64,000 bases of DNA. Origin: Rufibacter sediminis (GTDB lineage Bacteria > Bacteroidota > Bacteroidia > Cytophagales > Hymenobacteraceae). The notes beneath the pieces were generated by a model. It searched no databases. It was not told the DNA's origin and saw nothing but the letters and a program-made list of their open reading frames with translations. Positions within the stretch are counted from its first letter, which is position 1, and each line of letters starts with the position of its first letter. Positions 34,411-42,445 of this stretch are shown here, piece after piece. The position numbers were made by a program, and so were the translations under genes. The stretch lies in contig NZ_JACOAF010000030.1 of assembly GCF_014269285.1 (NCBI RefSeq), positions 62,001 to 126,000 on the forward strand. The letters run 5' to 3'.

Positions 34411-34440
34411 TTGTTACCGAGATTCTTCCAGAATGACATG
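34411..34440 (-). repeat. Hairpin repeat, right end of the GIY-YIG element
   Basis: The reverse strand reads CATGTCATTCTGGAAGAATC then TCGGTAACAA, matching the left repeat in about 22 of 27 positions and keeping the ATTCT/AGAAT stem. Confidence 0.75.
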
Positions 34441-34449
34441 GTGGGGAAA

Positions 34450-36852
34450 CTAATTCCGCAGGGGCTTACCGGTTGTCAGGATGCTCTTGATGCGTTCCAG
34501 GGTTTTACGTTCGCCGCAGAGGCTCAGGAAGGCTTCGCGCTCCAGGTCCAGCAGGTATTGCTCAGACACTTCAGACGGCATAGACAAATCACCGCCGCAC
34601 ATCACGTAGGCCAGTTTCTCGGAGATCTTGCGGTCATGGTCTGAGATGAACCCGGCGGCTTGCATAGCGTGGGCACCGGTGATGAACATTCCCAGTCCGC
34701 CGCGGCCCTGCACTTTGATGTTGGCTTTAGGGGTTGGTTTGGTATATCCAGCCTCGGCTAACAGGATGGCTTCGGCTTTGGCTTCGGCGAGTTGGCGGTT
34801 ATTGTTGAGCGTGATACCATCGCCGTGGCGCATGAACCCTAAATCATAGGCTTCTGCCGCGGAGGTGGAGACTTTGGCCGTCCCGATGGTCATGAACACG
34901 TTGCGCAGGGCGTTGTACTCGGTGTCGCCTTCTTCGTAAGCGGCTGAGGTACGCAGGGTCATTTCCTTCGTTCCGCCGCCGCCCGGGATCAAGCCCACGC
35001 CAAATTCTACCAGCCCGATGTACGTCTCGGCGGCTGCCTGCACTCTATCGGCGTGGAGGCACAGCTCGCAGCCGCCGCCCAGCGTTAGGCCATGCGGGGC
35101 CGCCACTACCGGAATAGCCGAGTAGCGCATGCGCATCATGGTGTTCTGGAACTGCCGGATCATCAGGTTCAGCTCATCATACTCCTGGTCCAGGGCGTAC
35201 ATGAACACAAGGCCCAGATTAGCGCCCGCCGAGAAGTTCGCGGCTTCGTTGCCTACCACTACCCCTCTAAAGTTCTGTTCCGCCAAGTCGATGCCTTTGT
35301 TCAGCCCCTGGATGATTTCACTCCCGATGGCGTTCATCTTGGAGTGGAACTCTACGTTCAGGATGCCGTCGCCGAGGTCAATGATAGAGCAGCCGGCGTT
35401 TTTCCAGACCACATTGTTACCGCGCAGCACATCCAGGAGCACGAAGTTCTCGGTGCCTGGAATCTGCTTGTATTCTTTGGAATCAATATCATAGTACTGG
35501 CGCTGGTTGTTCTGGCTCCGGTAGAAGCTCTCGTGGCCGGCCTCCAGCATCTCGTACACCCAGGCGGCGGGCTTGTAACCGGCGGTTTCCATGGCAGAAA
35601 CGGTCTCACGCACGCCAAAAGCATCCCAGGTTTCAAACGGCCCCAGCTCCCACCCGAAACCGGCGCGCATGGCGTCGTCAATGCGGTAGAGTTCGTCGGA
35701 AATTTCGGGGATGCGGTTGGTCACGTACTGAAACAGCCCGAAGGAAGTCTCTCTAAAGAACTCACCGGCTTTGTCCTGGGCCTGGCTGAAGGCTTTGAGG
35801 CGCTTGCGCAAATCCTCGATGGGCTTCAGCATTTCCATGCTCTGGAACCGAACCTTTTGCTTAGGCCCATATTCCATGGTTTTGAGGTCCAGCGTCAGGA
35901 TTTCGGTGGCACCCTCAGCAGTTTTGGTTTTTTTGTAGAAGCCTTGGCGGGTTTTATCACCCAGCCAGTTTTTCTCCAGCATCTGCTGAATGTAACCGGG
36001 CAACTGGAACAGGTCACGGGCTTCGTCGTTCTCGCCGCTCTGGTACAGCCCTTGCGCAACTTTGGCCAGCGTGTCCAGACCCACCACATCGGAAGTTCTA
36101 AAGGTCGCGGATTTCGGGCGGCCCACTACCGGACCGGTGAGGCGGTCTACTTCGTCTACGTTCAGACCCAGTTTCTCCATCACGTGCAGCACCTGCATGA
36201 TGCCATAGATACCCACGCGGTTCGCGATGAACGCCGGCGTGTCCTTGGCCAGCACAGTGGTTTTACCCAGGTACAGATCGCCGTACTTTAACAGGAAAGC
36301 AGTGATTTCAGGATCGGTTTCTGGCGTGGGGATGATCTCCAGCAACTTGAGGTAGCGCGGCGGGTTGAAGAAGTGCGTGCCGCAGAAGTGCTTTCTGAAG
36401 TCCTCGGAACGGCCGTCCAGCATCAGGTGAATGGGAATACCCGAGGTATTGGAAGTAATCAACGTGCCCGGCTTGCGGAATTGCTCCACGCGCTCAAACA
36501 CGCTTTGCTTGATTTTCAGGTTCTCCACCACTACCTCAATGGTCCAGTCGCACTCGGCAATGCGGTTCAGGTCATCGTCAAAGTTTCCGGTCTGGATGAG
36601 GCGGGCATCGGTTTTCTTGTAGAGGGGCGCGGGGTTGGAGGTGATGGCCGTTTGCAGGGCGGTGTTCACAATGCGGTTGCGCACCAGCTTGTTCTCCAGC
36701 GTGAGGCCTTTGGCTTGTTCTTCGGGGAGCAGCTCACGCGGCACCATGTCCAGGAGCAGCACCTGCACGCCAATGTTGGCGAAGTGGCAGGCAATGCGCG
36801 AGCCCATAATGCCCGAGCCCAACACCGCCACTTTCTTGATGATTCTCTTCAT
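34450..36852 (-). CDS. Fused 3-hydroxyacyl-CoA dehydrogenase / enoyl-CoA hydratase
   Basis: 800 residues. The N-terminal NAD domain (VAVLGSGIMGSRIACHFANI, about 8-28) leads to the dehydrogenase active site (CGTHFFNPPRYLKLLEIIPT, His about 158). The C-terminal part, from about 490, is a crotonase domain with oxyanion-hole segments NFSAGANLGLVFM and LTLGGGCELCLHADRV. The domain order is the reverse of E. coli FadB and like Bacillus FadN. It performs the two middle steps of beta-oxidation. The MarR gene lies 124 bases upstream on the same strand. Confidence 0.94.
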   Translation of the reverse strand: MKRIIKKVAVLGSGIMGSRIACHFANIGVQVLLLDMVPRELLPEEQAKGLTLENKLVRNRIVNTALQTAITSNPAPLYKKTDARLIQTGNFDDDLNRIAECDWTIEVVVENLKIKQSVFERVEQFRKPGTLITSNTSGIPIHLMLDGRSEDFRKHFCGTHFFNPPRYLKLLEIIPTPETDPEITAFLLKYGDLYLGKTTVLAKDTPAFIANRVGIYGIMQVLHVMEKLGLNVDEVDRLTGPVVGRPKSATFRTSDVVGLDTLAKVAQGLYQSGENDEARDLFQLPGYIQQMLEKNWLGDKTRQGFYKKTKTAEGATEILTLDLKTMEYGPKQKVRFQSMEMLKPIEDLRKRLKAFSQAQDKAGEFFRETSFGLFQYVTNRIPEISDELYRIDDAMRAGFGWELGPFETWDAFGVRETVSAMETAGYKPAAWVYEMLEAGHESFYRSQNNQRQYYDIDSKEYKQIPGTENFVLLDVLRGNNVVWKNAGCSIIDLGDGILNVEFHSKMNAIGSEIIQGLNKGIDLAEQNFRGVVVGNEAANFSAGANLGLVFMYALDQEYDELNLMIRQFQNTMMRMRYSAIPVVAAPHGLTLGGGCELCLHADRVQAAAETYIGLVEFGVGLIPGGGGTKEMTLRTSAAYEEGDTEYNALRNVFMTIGTAKVSTSAAEAYDLGFMRHGDGITLNNNRQLAEAKAEAILLAEAGYTKPTPKANIKVQGRGGLGMFITGAHAMQAAGFISDHDRKISEKLAYVMCGGDLSMPSEVSEQYLLDLEREAFLSLCGERKTLERIKSILTTGKPLRN

Positions 36853-36920
36853 AGTTACTCAGTTTTTGTATCACGACGGGCGACTCGCGCCGCTTCTATT
36901 ATTTACTTGGTACAACTTCC

Positions 36921-36956
36921 GTTTAGAAGGTCTTTTCCGGAAAACAGGCTTAAAAC
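36921..36956. repeat. Dispersed palindrome copy
   Basis: GTTTAGAAGGTC, TTTTCCGGAAAA, CAGGCTTAAAAC; 20 bases beyond the MarR stop, between MarR and the fused enzyme. Confidence 0.75.
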
Positions 36957-36976
36957 ACCCGTTTCTTTTCTGGCGG

Positions 36977-37411
36977 TTAGTAGACCTTTTTAGAGTCTAT
37001 CAGGTCGTTGATCTGGCCCACCACCTGAAAGAACACCTGCAGCTGGCTCTCAGGGATCACCTCGCGCACTTTCTGGTTGAACCGGCGCACAGTTACCCGG
37101 CTCACTTCCCGTTTCTCCAGCCCCAGTTCGGTGAGCAGAATGCGCACGGATCGTTTGTCCTGCTCATCGGCAACCTTGTAGATCAGGCCTTTCTCTTCCA
37201 TGCTCTTCAGGATGCGGGTCAGGCTTCGGGCCTCCAGGCCCAACAGCGGCGCGATCTTGGTAGCCGGGGTGCCTTTCTCGGGATCGATGTTCAGCAGCAC
37301 GAACCCAATGGAGGTAGTGATGTCATTCTTCACGGCCTGGGCATTGTACATGCGCGCGATGGCGTGCCAGCACACTTTGATATTATAGTCTACCGTCTCG
37401 TTTGCTTTCAT
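36977..37411 (-). CDS. MarR-family transcriptional regulator
   Basis: 144 residues, standard MarR size. The winged helix-turn-helix spans about 55-100 (GTPATKIAPLLGLEARSLTR, then ILKSMEEKGLIYKVADEQDK and a basic wing). Helices at both ends (DYNIKVCWHAIARMYNAQAV) form the dimer. By position it probably controls the beta-oxidation genes in response to an acyl-CoA or fatty acid; this is inferred. Its own upstream region carries palindromes suitable for autoregulation. Confidence 0.9.
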   Translation of the reverse strand: MKANETVDYNIKVCWHAIARMYNAQAVKNDITTSIGFVLLNIDPEKGTPATKIAPLLGLEARSLTRILKSMEEKGLIYKVADEQDKRSVRILLTELGLEKREVSRVTVRRFNQKVREVIPESQLQVFFQVVGQINDLIDSKKVY

Positions 37412-37431
37412 GGGCTATTGCTGTCTCTTAC

Positions 37432-37462
37432 CAAATTTAATAAAATTTGTTATGCTTGCATA
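37432..37462 (-). promoter_or_regulatory. MarR promoter with two overlapping palindromes (candidate operator)
   Basis: The -7 element TAAATTTG is read on the minus strand at 37432-37439. It sits inside CAAATTT-AATA-AAATTTG (37432-37449). A second palindrome TATGC-TT-GCATA (37451-37462) covers the -33 zone. MarR proteins bind 16-20 bp palindromes over promoters, so autorepression is likely. Confidence 0.55.
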
Positions 37463-37598
37463 CTATAAAATAAAAATTTTACGTACTGGCAACAAAAAGG
37501 ATGAATAGAGTCCTGTTTTTATTCTTCTCCGGGGGCAGAGGCCACTACATTGCCACTTTGGCAAACAACCTGCGGCAACGCTCTTGCTAGCCAGCTGG

Positions 37599-37634
37599 GT
37601 TTTGCGGCTGTTTTCCGGAAAACAGGGCTAAAAC
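37599..37634. repeat. Dispersed palindrome copy
   Basis: GTTTTGCGGCTG, TTTTCCGGAAAA, CAGGGCTAAAAC; adjacent to the terminator at 37638. Confidence 0.8.
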
Positions 37635-37637
37635 GAA

Positions 37638-37675
37638 ACAGCAGGGGAGACGCTGTTGAACGTCTCCCCTGCTGT
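37638..37675. terminator. 15-bp perfect hairpin terminator
   Basis: ACAGCAGGGGAGACG (37638-37652) pairs with 37661-37675, 11 bases beyond the acyl-CoA ligase stop. Confidence 0.75.
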
Positions 37676-37686
37676 ATTAACTTGTC

Positions 37687-39453
37687 TTACGCGGTGCGGT
37701 ACAGGCTTTCAATCAAATGGCTGTTGTTGCTGGTGATGACCTTGCGCTTGATGCTGAGCTTTGGCGTCATCTCCCCGGTTTCAACGCTCCAGAGCTTAGG
37801 CAGCAGCACAAACTTCTTGATCTTCTCGTACTGGGCCAGGTGCTCGTTGGCTTTGTCAATCTCTTTCTGAAACTTGTCCAGCACCTCCGGCTTCCGGATC
37901 ATCTCTTCGTCTGAGGTGTACGCGATGCTGTGAATACGGCACCACTCCCGCAAGCCTTCAAAAGCGGGCACAATCAAGGCACCCGGGAACTTCTCCCCTT
38001 CGCCTACCACCATCACCTGCTCCACCACCAGAGACTCCTTGAGTTTGTTTTCGATGAGCTGCGGCGCGATGTACTTACCGCCCGAGGTCTTGAACATCTC
38101 TTTCTTGCGGTCCGTGATCTTCAGAAACTTGCCTTCCACCAGTTCGCCAATGTCGCCGGTATGGAACCACCCGTCGGGGTCAATCGCCTCGGCGGTCAGG
38201 TCGGGGCGTTTGTAGTAGCCCACCATCACGCTTTCAGAGCGGGTGAGAATCTCGCCGTCCTGGGCAATTTTGATTTCCACGTTGTTGATGGCCGGCCCCA
38301 CGGTGCCAATGACGTTGTTCTCGGGCTCGTAGCGGTTCACGGCAATGACCGGCGAGGTTTCAGTGAGGCCGTAGCCTTCCATGATGCGGATGTTGGCACC
38401 CCAGAACACGCGCGCCAACCGGGGTTGCAACGCGGCTCCGCCGGAGACAATCACTTTCACGTTTCCGCCCAGCGCCTCCTGCCATTTGGAGAAGATCAGC
38501 TTGCGGGCCAGTTTCAGTTGCAGGTCATAGAAAGCGCCCGGCGAGGTGCGGGTATCGTATTTCTGCCCCAGGGCCAGCGCCCAGAAGAACAGGCTTTTTT
38601 TCACGCCGGTCAGCTCGCCGCCCTTGGCTACAATCTTGTCATAGACTTTCTCCAGCAGGCGCGGCACCGTTACGAAGATATGCGGCCCCACTTCCTTGAG
38701 ATTATCGCCTACTTTTTCAATACTCTCGGCAAAGTACACAGACACGCCCACCGACATGTAGATGCAGGACACCATGCGCTCATAGATGTGGCAGAGCGGC
38801 AGGAAGCTCAGGGCGCGGTGCTCCTGGTTCACGGGCACAAAGGGTTTCACGTTGGTGAAGTTGCTTACCAGGTTGTTGTGCGAGAGCATCACTCCCTTGG
38901 GAGCCCCGGTAGTGCCGGAGGTATAGATAATGGAAAGCAGGTCTGCGGGCTGCACGGCGGCCTTGTACGGCTCCAGCGTGGCAACGTCTTCTCCCTGGGC
39001 CATTTTCAGGAGCTCCGTCCAATGCTTGGCGCCAGGCACGTGGTCAAAGGTGTAAATCTCCTGAATGCCCGGCAGATCGGCGGCGGCTTCCTTTACTTTG
39101 CGGTACAGGTCTTCCGTTGACACCAGAATGAGCCGGGTCTCTGAGTCTTTCAGGATGTAGCGGTAATCCTCCACGGTGATGGTGGGGTACATGGGCACGC
39201 TCACCGCGCCCACCTGCTGAATGGCGTAGTCAGAGAACGTCCATTCAGGCCGGTTCATGGAAATCAGGGCAACCTTGTCATCTTTCCGGATGCCCGACTT
39301 GATCAGCGCCAGGCTCATCGTGTTCACGGTCTCCACCACCTGCTGCGTGCTGTATTTCACCCATTCTCCGTTGATTTTTGCAGCCAGACAGTCTGGTTGT
39401 GGAAACTGCTCTAACTGGTTGGTCAGCAAATCAAAAACCCGGGTTACTTTCAT
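37687..39453 (-). CDS. Long-chain fatty-acid-CoA ligase (AMP-forming)
   Basis: 588 residues. The P-loop IIYTSGTTGAPKGVMLSH (about 170-187) binds ATP. GYGLTETSPV and GWFHTGDIGELVEGKFLKIT are the other adenylate-forming motifs. KTSGGKYIAPQLIENKL precedes the mobile C-terminal domain. It activates fatty acids for the adjacent beta-oxidation enzymes, and matches the 590-residue FadD15-like group. Confidence 0.95.
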   Translation of the reverse strand: MKVTRVFDLLTNQLEQFPQPDCLAAKINGEWVKYSTQQVVETVNTMSLALIKSGIRKDDKVALISMNRPEWTFSDYAIQQVGAVSVPMYPTITVEDYRYILKDSETRLILVSTEDLYRKVKEAAADLPGIQEIYTFDHVPGAKHWTELLKMAQGEDVATLEPYKAAVQPADLLSIIYTSGTTGAPKGVMLSHNNLVSNFTNVKPFVPVNQEHRALSFLPLCHIYERMVSCIYMSVGVSVYFAESIEKVGDNLKEVGPHIFVTVPRLLEKVYDKIVAKGGELTGVKKSLFFWALALGQKYDTRTSPGAFYDLQLKLARKLIFSKWQEALGGNVKVIVSGGAALQPRLARVFWGANIRIMEGYGLTETSPVIAVNRYEPENNVIGTVGPAINNVEIKIAQDGEILTRSESVMVGYYKRPDLTAEAIDPDGWFHTGDIGELVEGKFLKITDRKKEMFKTSGGKYIAPQLIENKLKESLVVEQVMVVGEGEKFPGALIVPAFEGLREWCRIHSIAYTSDEEMIRKPEVLDKFQKEIDKANEHLAQYEKIKKFVLLPKLWSVETGEMTPKLSIKRKVITSNNSHLIESLYRTA

Positions 39454-39557
39454 AGATTTAGAGCGTCTTAGTGGTTTGTCCGGTTAATATAACGCAAATA
39501 AGGTTTAAAAAAAATAAAACCCCGCTGCGCCCGCTTAACCGAATTGTTAAAAATGCT

Positions 39558-39589
39558 TCGGCCTTATGGCCGATATTTACCTAAATTTG
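39558..39589 (+). promoter_or_regulatory. Promoter with palindrome, upstream of the ureohydrolase-fold gene
   Basis: TAAATTTG at 39582-39589 (-7). The palindrome TCGGCC-TTAT-GGCCGA (39558-39573) covers the usual -33 position, so it may be an operator. Confidence 0.45.
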
Positions 39590-39609
39590 ATTTTTGCCAC
39601 ACGCACTTC

Positions 39610-40758
39610 ATGAATCTCTCCATCTTTTTTGAACCACTGCCCGAAGAGCTTTTCGGGCAGGCAGACGCACCGAAGACCGTGGGAGGCTACCTGGCCCCGT
39701 TTATCCACTCGTTTCCGGATTGGCGCTCTGCCGAGGTGGTCCTGCTGGGTCTGCCAGAATACCGCGGCAGCACCAACACTACTGATCTCACGTACCAGGG
39801 CCCCAACAGAATTCGGCAGGAGCTCTACCGCCTCATGAAGGGAACCGGTTCCTGGCTGGTGATGGACCTGGGCAACCTGCTTCCCGGCATTCACCTGGAA
39901 GACACGTACCTACGCCTGAAAGAGGTAATAGAAATATTAGTGGATGCCGGCAAGTTCCCCATCCTTCTGGGCGGCTCCCATGACCTCACGTACGGCCAGT
40001 TCTTAGGGTACGAGCACTTGTCCAAAACGGTTAACCTGGTGGTGATAGACAGCCAACCGGACATGGCCGATGTGGCTGACACCGCCCCTGAGCACCACCA
40101 CCTGCACCGCATCCTGCTGCATGACCCCAACTACCTATTCGGGTTCAGCCACATAGGCCACCAGACCTACCTCACCGATGCCTCCACCCTGGCCGCGTTT
40201 GAGAAACTGCACTTTGAATTATACCGGGTAGGCCAGGTACGGCAACAGATGCAGGAAATGGAGCCCATCATCCGACAAGCCGATCTCATCAGTTTTGATG
40301 TCTCGGCCCTCCGCCACCACGATGCCCCCGGGCAACAGCAGGCCAATCCGTTTGGGTTAACCGGTGAGGAAGCGTGTCAACTCTGCTGGTACGCCGGCCA
40401 GAACGACCAACTCAGCTCCCTGGGCTTCTATGGTTACCGCCCCGAGTTGGACCACCGCTCCCTGACCGCCACTACTTTGGCTACCATGGTGTGGTACAGC
40501 ATTGAGGGCTTCTACCAGCGCCAGGGCACCCTTGATTTCCACAGCAACCAGTTCCTCAAGTTCTCGGTGGGTTTCCACGACAATCCCAACAAAATGGCCT
40601 TCTACAAAAACCGCCTCACCGAAAAATGGTGGATGCAGGTAGACGACCTCTCCGGCCGGCACGCCCCGCTGATTGTCCCCTGCAGCTACCAGGACTACCT
40701 CACCGCCGCCGACGGCGAAGTCCCCAACCGCTGGATTCTCATGCAGGCGAGGTTTTAA
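39610..40758 (+). CDS. Arginase/formimidoylglutamase-fold protein with degenerate metal site
   Basis: 382 residues from the ATG at 39610, which sits 20 bases after the -7 element; an upstream in-frame ATG at 39544 precedes the promoter. The ureohydrolase fold is clear: LGGSHDLTYGQ (His124), VVIDSQPDM (D147, D151) and ISFDVSALRHHDAPG (D230). In the DAHxD and SxDxD motifs the second His is Gln149 and the second Asp is Ser232, so two of six manganese ligands are replaced. It may have altered chemistry or be non-catalytic. No histidine-degradation genes are nearby. Confidence 0.82.
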   Translation: MNLSIFFEPLPEELFGQADAPKTVGGYLAPFIHSFPDWRSAEVVLLGLPEYRGSTNTTDLTYQGPNRIRQELYRLMKGTGSWLVMDLGNLLPGIHLEDTYLRLKEVIEILVDAGKFPILLGGSHDLTYGQFLGYEHLSKTVNLVVIDSQPDMADVADTAPEHHHLHRILLHDPNYLFGFSHIGHQTYLTDASTLAAFEKLHFELYRVGQVRQQMQEMEPIIRQADLISFDVSALRHHDAPGQQQANPFGLTGEEACQLCWYAGQNDQLSSLGFYGYRPELDHRSLTATTLATMVWYSIEGFYQRQGTLDFHSNQFLKFSVGFHDNPNKMAFYKNRLTEKWWMQVDDLSGRHAPLIVPCSYQDYLTAADGEVPNRWILMQARF

Positions 40759-40929
40759 TGTGCTAATTGGTTAATGTGCTGATGTGCTAATTAGGAAATG
40801 TGTAGATGTGGAATGTGTAAATGTGGAAATTAGGAAATGCGTAGATGTGCTGATGTGCTATTTTAGAGAACTACATTGGCGGAGCTTACACAGCCTTCAT
40901 GCATGCAAATTCCCTTTGAAGCCTCTTCT

Positions 40930-41090
40930 TCTGTCATCCTGAAAGGATCTTGTGGGCGAACAAGGCAAGCAGAAGCTATAGAACAGCATAGGACAAGCAT
41001 TCCAAATAAAACGAAGGGTTATGTTGTAAGCTTATGTTACATAGTTGTCCTTATTACAGTTTGCCCACAATATCCTTTCAGGATGACAGA
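40930..41090. repeat. Paired hairpin repeats without a gene (related to the GIY-YIG element ends)
   Basis: TCTGTCATCCTGAAAGGATC at 40930-40949 continues TTGTGGGCGAAC. Its inverted partner occupies 41059-41090 with about 28 of 31 matches. Compared with the copies at 34061 and 34440, the stem reads ATCCT/AGGAT instead of ATTCT/AGAAT, so both strands of the hairpin changed together. Confidence 0.75.
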
Positions 41091-41151
41091 AGAGGGAAGG
41101 AAATAGGACAGGAAGAGTTGAAAGAAGGAATGCAGAATGAAAAACCGAAGC

Positions 41152-41186
41152 ATTTTGGGCGAGTTTTCCAGAAAACAGCCTTAAAA
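41152..41186. repeat. Dispersed palindrome copy
   Basis: ATTTTGGGCGAG, TTTTCCAGAAAA, CAGCCTTAAAA; nested inside the composite element. Confidence 0.6.
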
Positions 41187-41309
41187 GGAAAATCATCAGC
41201 ACATTACCACATCAGCACAATAAACAATTAGCATATTTCCACATCTACACATTTCCTAATTATCAAATTAGCACATCAGCACATTAACCAATTAGCACAT
41301 TATATAACC

Positions 41310-41540
41310 ATGCAAGAATACACCCGCGCTCAGTTAGCCCTCCGGAACGGTCAGGACCGGGACGAGATTTGGGTGGCGTACAAAGGCGAGATCTATGACG
41401 TGACCAAGTCACGGTTATGGCGGCGCGGAAACCACTATGAACACTGGGCGGGCCAGGACTTAACCGAGGAATTAGCCGATGCCCCGCACACCGAATATGT
41501 GTTTGACAAGTTCTCTATTATAGGAATTCTAAAAAAATAG
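41310..41540 (+). CDS. Cytochrome b5-like haem-binding domain protein
   Basis: 76 residues, just one domain. EYTRAQLALRNGQDRDEIWV and AYKGEIYDVTKSRLWRRGNH follow the cytochrome-b5/MAPR pattern. HYEHWAGQDLTEELADAPH offers candidate haem ligands in place of the HPGG loop. These stand-alone proteins probably bind haem or another planar ligand; their role is unknown. It lies 53 bases before the kinase gene. Confidence 0.82.
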   Translation: MQEYTRAQLALRNGQDRDEIWVAYKGEIYDVTKSRLWRRGNHYEHWAGQDLTEELADAPHTEYVFDKFSIIGILKK

Positions 41541-41593
41541 CTCTGGTCTGGTCAGTTTTTCAGAGATTTGGCCCAGCTTACGAACAAAATTAT

Positions 41594-42445
41594 ATGATCC
41601 TGATTGCTGACAGCGGCTCCACCAAAACCGCATGGCGCTTACTAGACTCCCAGGGCGAAGTGGCCCAGGCGCAAACCGAGGGCATCAACCCTTATTACCA
41701 GAACACCCCAGAAATCGCCCAAACTCTGAAAGACAGCCTCTTAGAACAACTAGGCGGCCAAACTCCCCAGGAGATCTACTTCTACGGCGCCGGTTGCAGT
41801 GCCAAAGACAAGCAGGAAGTAGTGGCCCTGGCCCTGAAAGAGCTTTTCCCCCACTCCCAGGTGCATGTGCACCATGACCTGGAGGCAGCCGCCCATGCTC
41901 TTTGCGGAGACAAAGAAGGCATTGCCTGCATTTTGGGCACCGGCTCCAACTCCTGCCTGTATGACGGAGAGAAGATTGTGCAGAACGTTCCCAACCTGGG
42001 CTTCATCTTAGGCGATGAAGGCAGCGGCGGCTACATGGGCAAACTGCTGGTGCAAGCCTTCCTGAACCAGGAACTCCCGGCAGACCTCCATGACTCGTTC
42101 ATGGCCCGCTACAACACCAACCGTGACGAGATCATAGACCAGGTGTACCGCAAGCCGTACCCCAACCGCTACATGGCCAGCTACTCCAGATTTCTCTTTG
42201 ACCAGCAGCAGCACCCCTTCATCTACCAGATGATCTGCCAGTGTTTTAAAGACTTTTTTGAGAAAACCGTCATAAAATACCCCGGCTACCAGCAGAAAGA
42301 AACGCATTTTGTGGGCTCCATCGCCTTCCATTTCGCTGATATGCTGCGTACCGTAGCCAAAGAATACCACATTACCGTAGGACAGATACTAGACAGCCCC
42401 ATTGCAGGCCTAAGCTTGTACCACCAACAGAAAACCACAGCATGA
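41594..42445 (+). CDS. BadF/BadG-type sugar kinase (GlcNAc or MurNAc kinase-like)
   Basis: 283 residues, ASKHA fold. The phosphate-1 loop is LIADSGSTKTAWRLL, phosphate-2 is CILGTGSNSCLYDG, and the segment LGDEGSGGYMGKLL is typical of N-acetylglucosamine kinases. The stop overlaps the murQ start (ATGA), so the two are co-translated. With murQ it should process amino sugars from cell-wall turnover, phosphorylating MurNAc, GlcNAc or an anhydro sugar. Confidence 0.92.
   Translation: MILIADSGSTKTAWRLLDSQGEVAQAQTEGINPYYQNTPEIAQTLKDSLLEQLGGQTPQEIYFYGAGCSAKDKQEVVALALKELFPHSQVHVHHDLEAAAHALCGDKEGIACILGTGSNSCLYDGEKIVQNVPNLGFILGDEGSGGYMGKLLVQAFLNQELPADLHDSFMARYNTNRDEIIDQVYRKPYPNRYMASYSRFLFDQQQHPFIYQMICQCFKDFFEKTVIKYPGYQQKETHFVGSIAFHFADMLRTVAKEYHITVGQILDSPIAGLSLYHQQKTTA

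Larger units (their letters stand above)
40757..41301. repeat. Composite intergenic element with about 100-bp degenerate inverted repeats
   Basis: Left arm 40757-40862 and right arm 41194-41301 consist of GTGCTAATT/GATGTG-type words in opposite orientation. The outermost 36 bases are identical when inverted, followed by an 8-base indel and further matching. The left arm begins inside the stop codon of the upstream gene, and the right arm ends 8 bases before the next start codon. Inside lie a pair of hairpin repeats and a palindrome copy. No gene is seen. Confidence 0.8.

Noticed and set aside
34061-41090. Repeats that might form a CRISPR array
   Set aside because: Copies are in both orientations, irregularly spaced, interrupted by genes, and no cas genes are visible.
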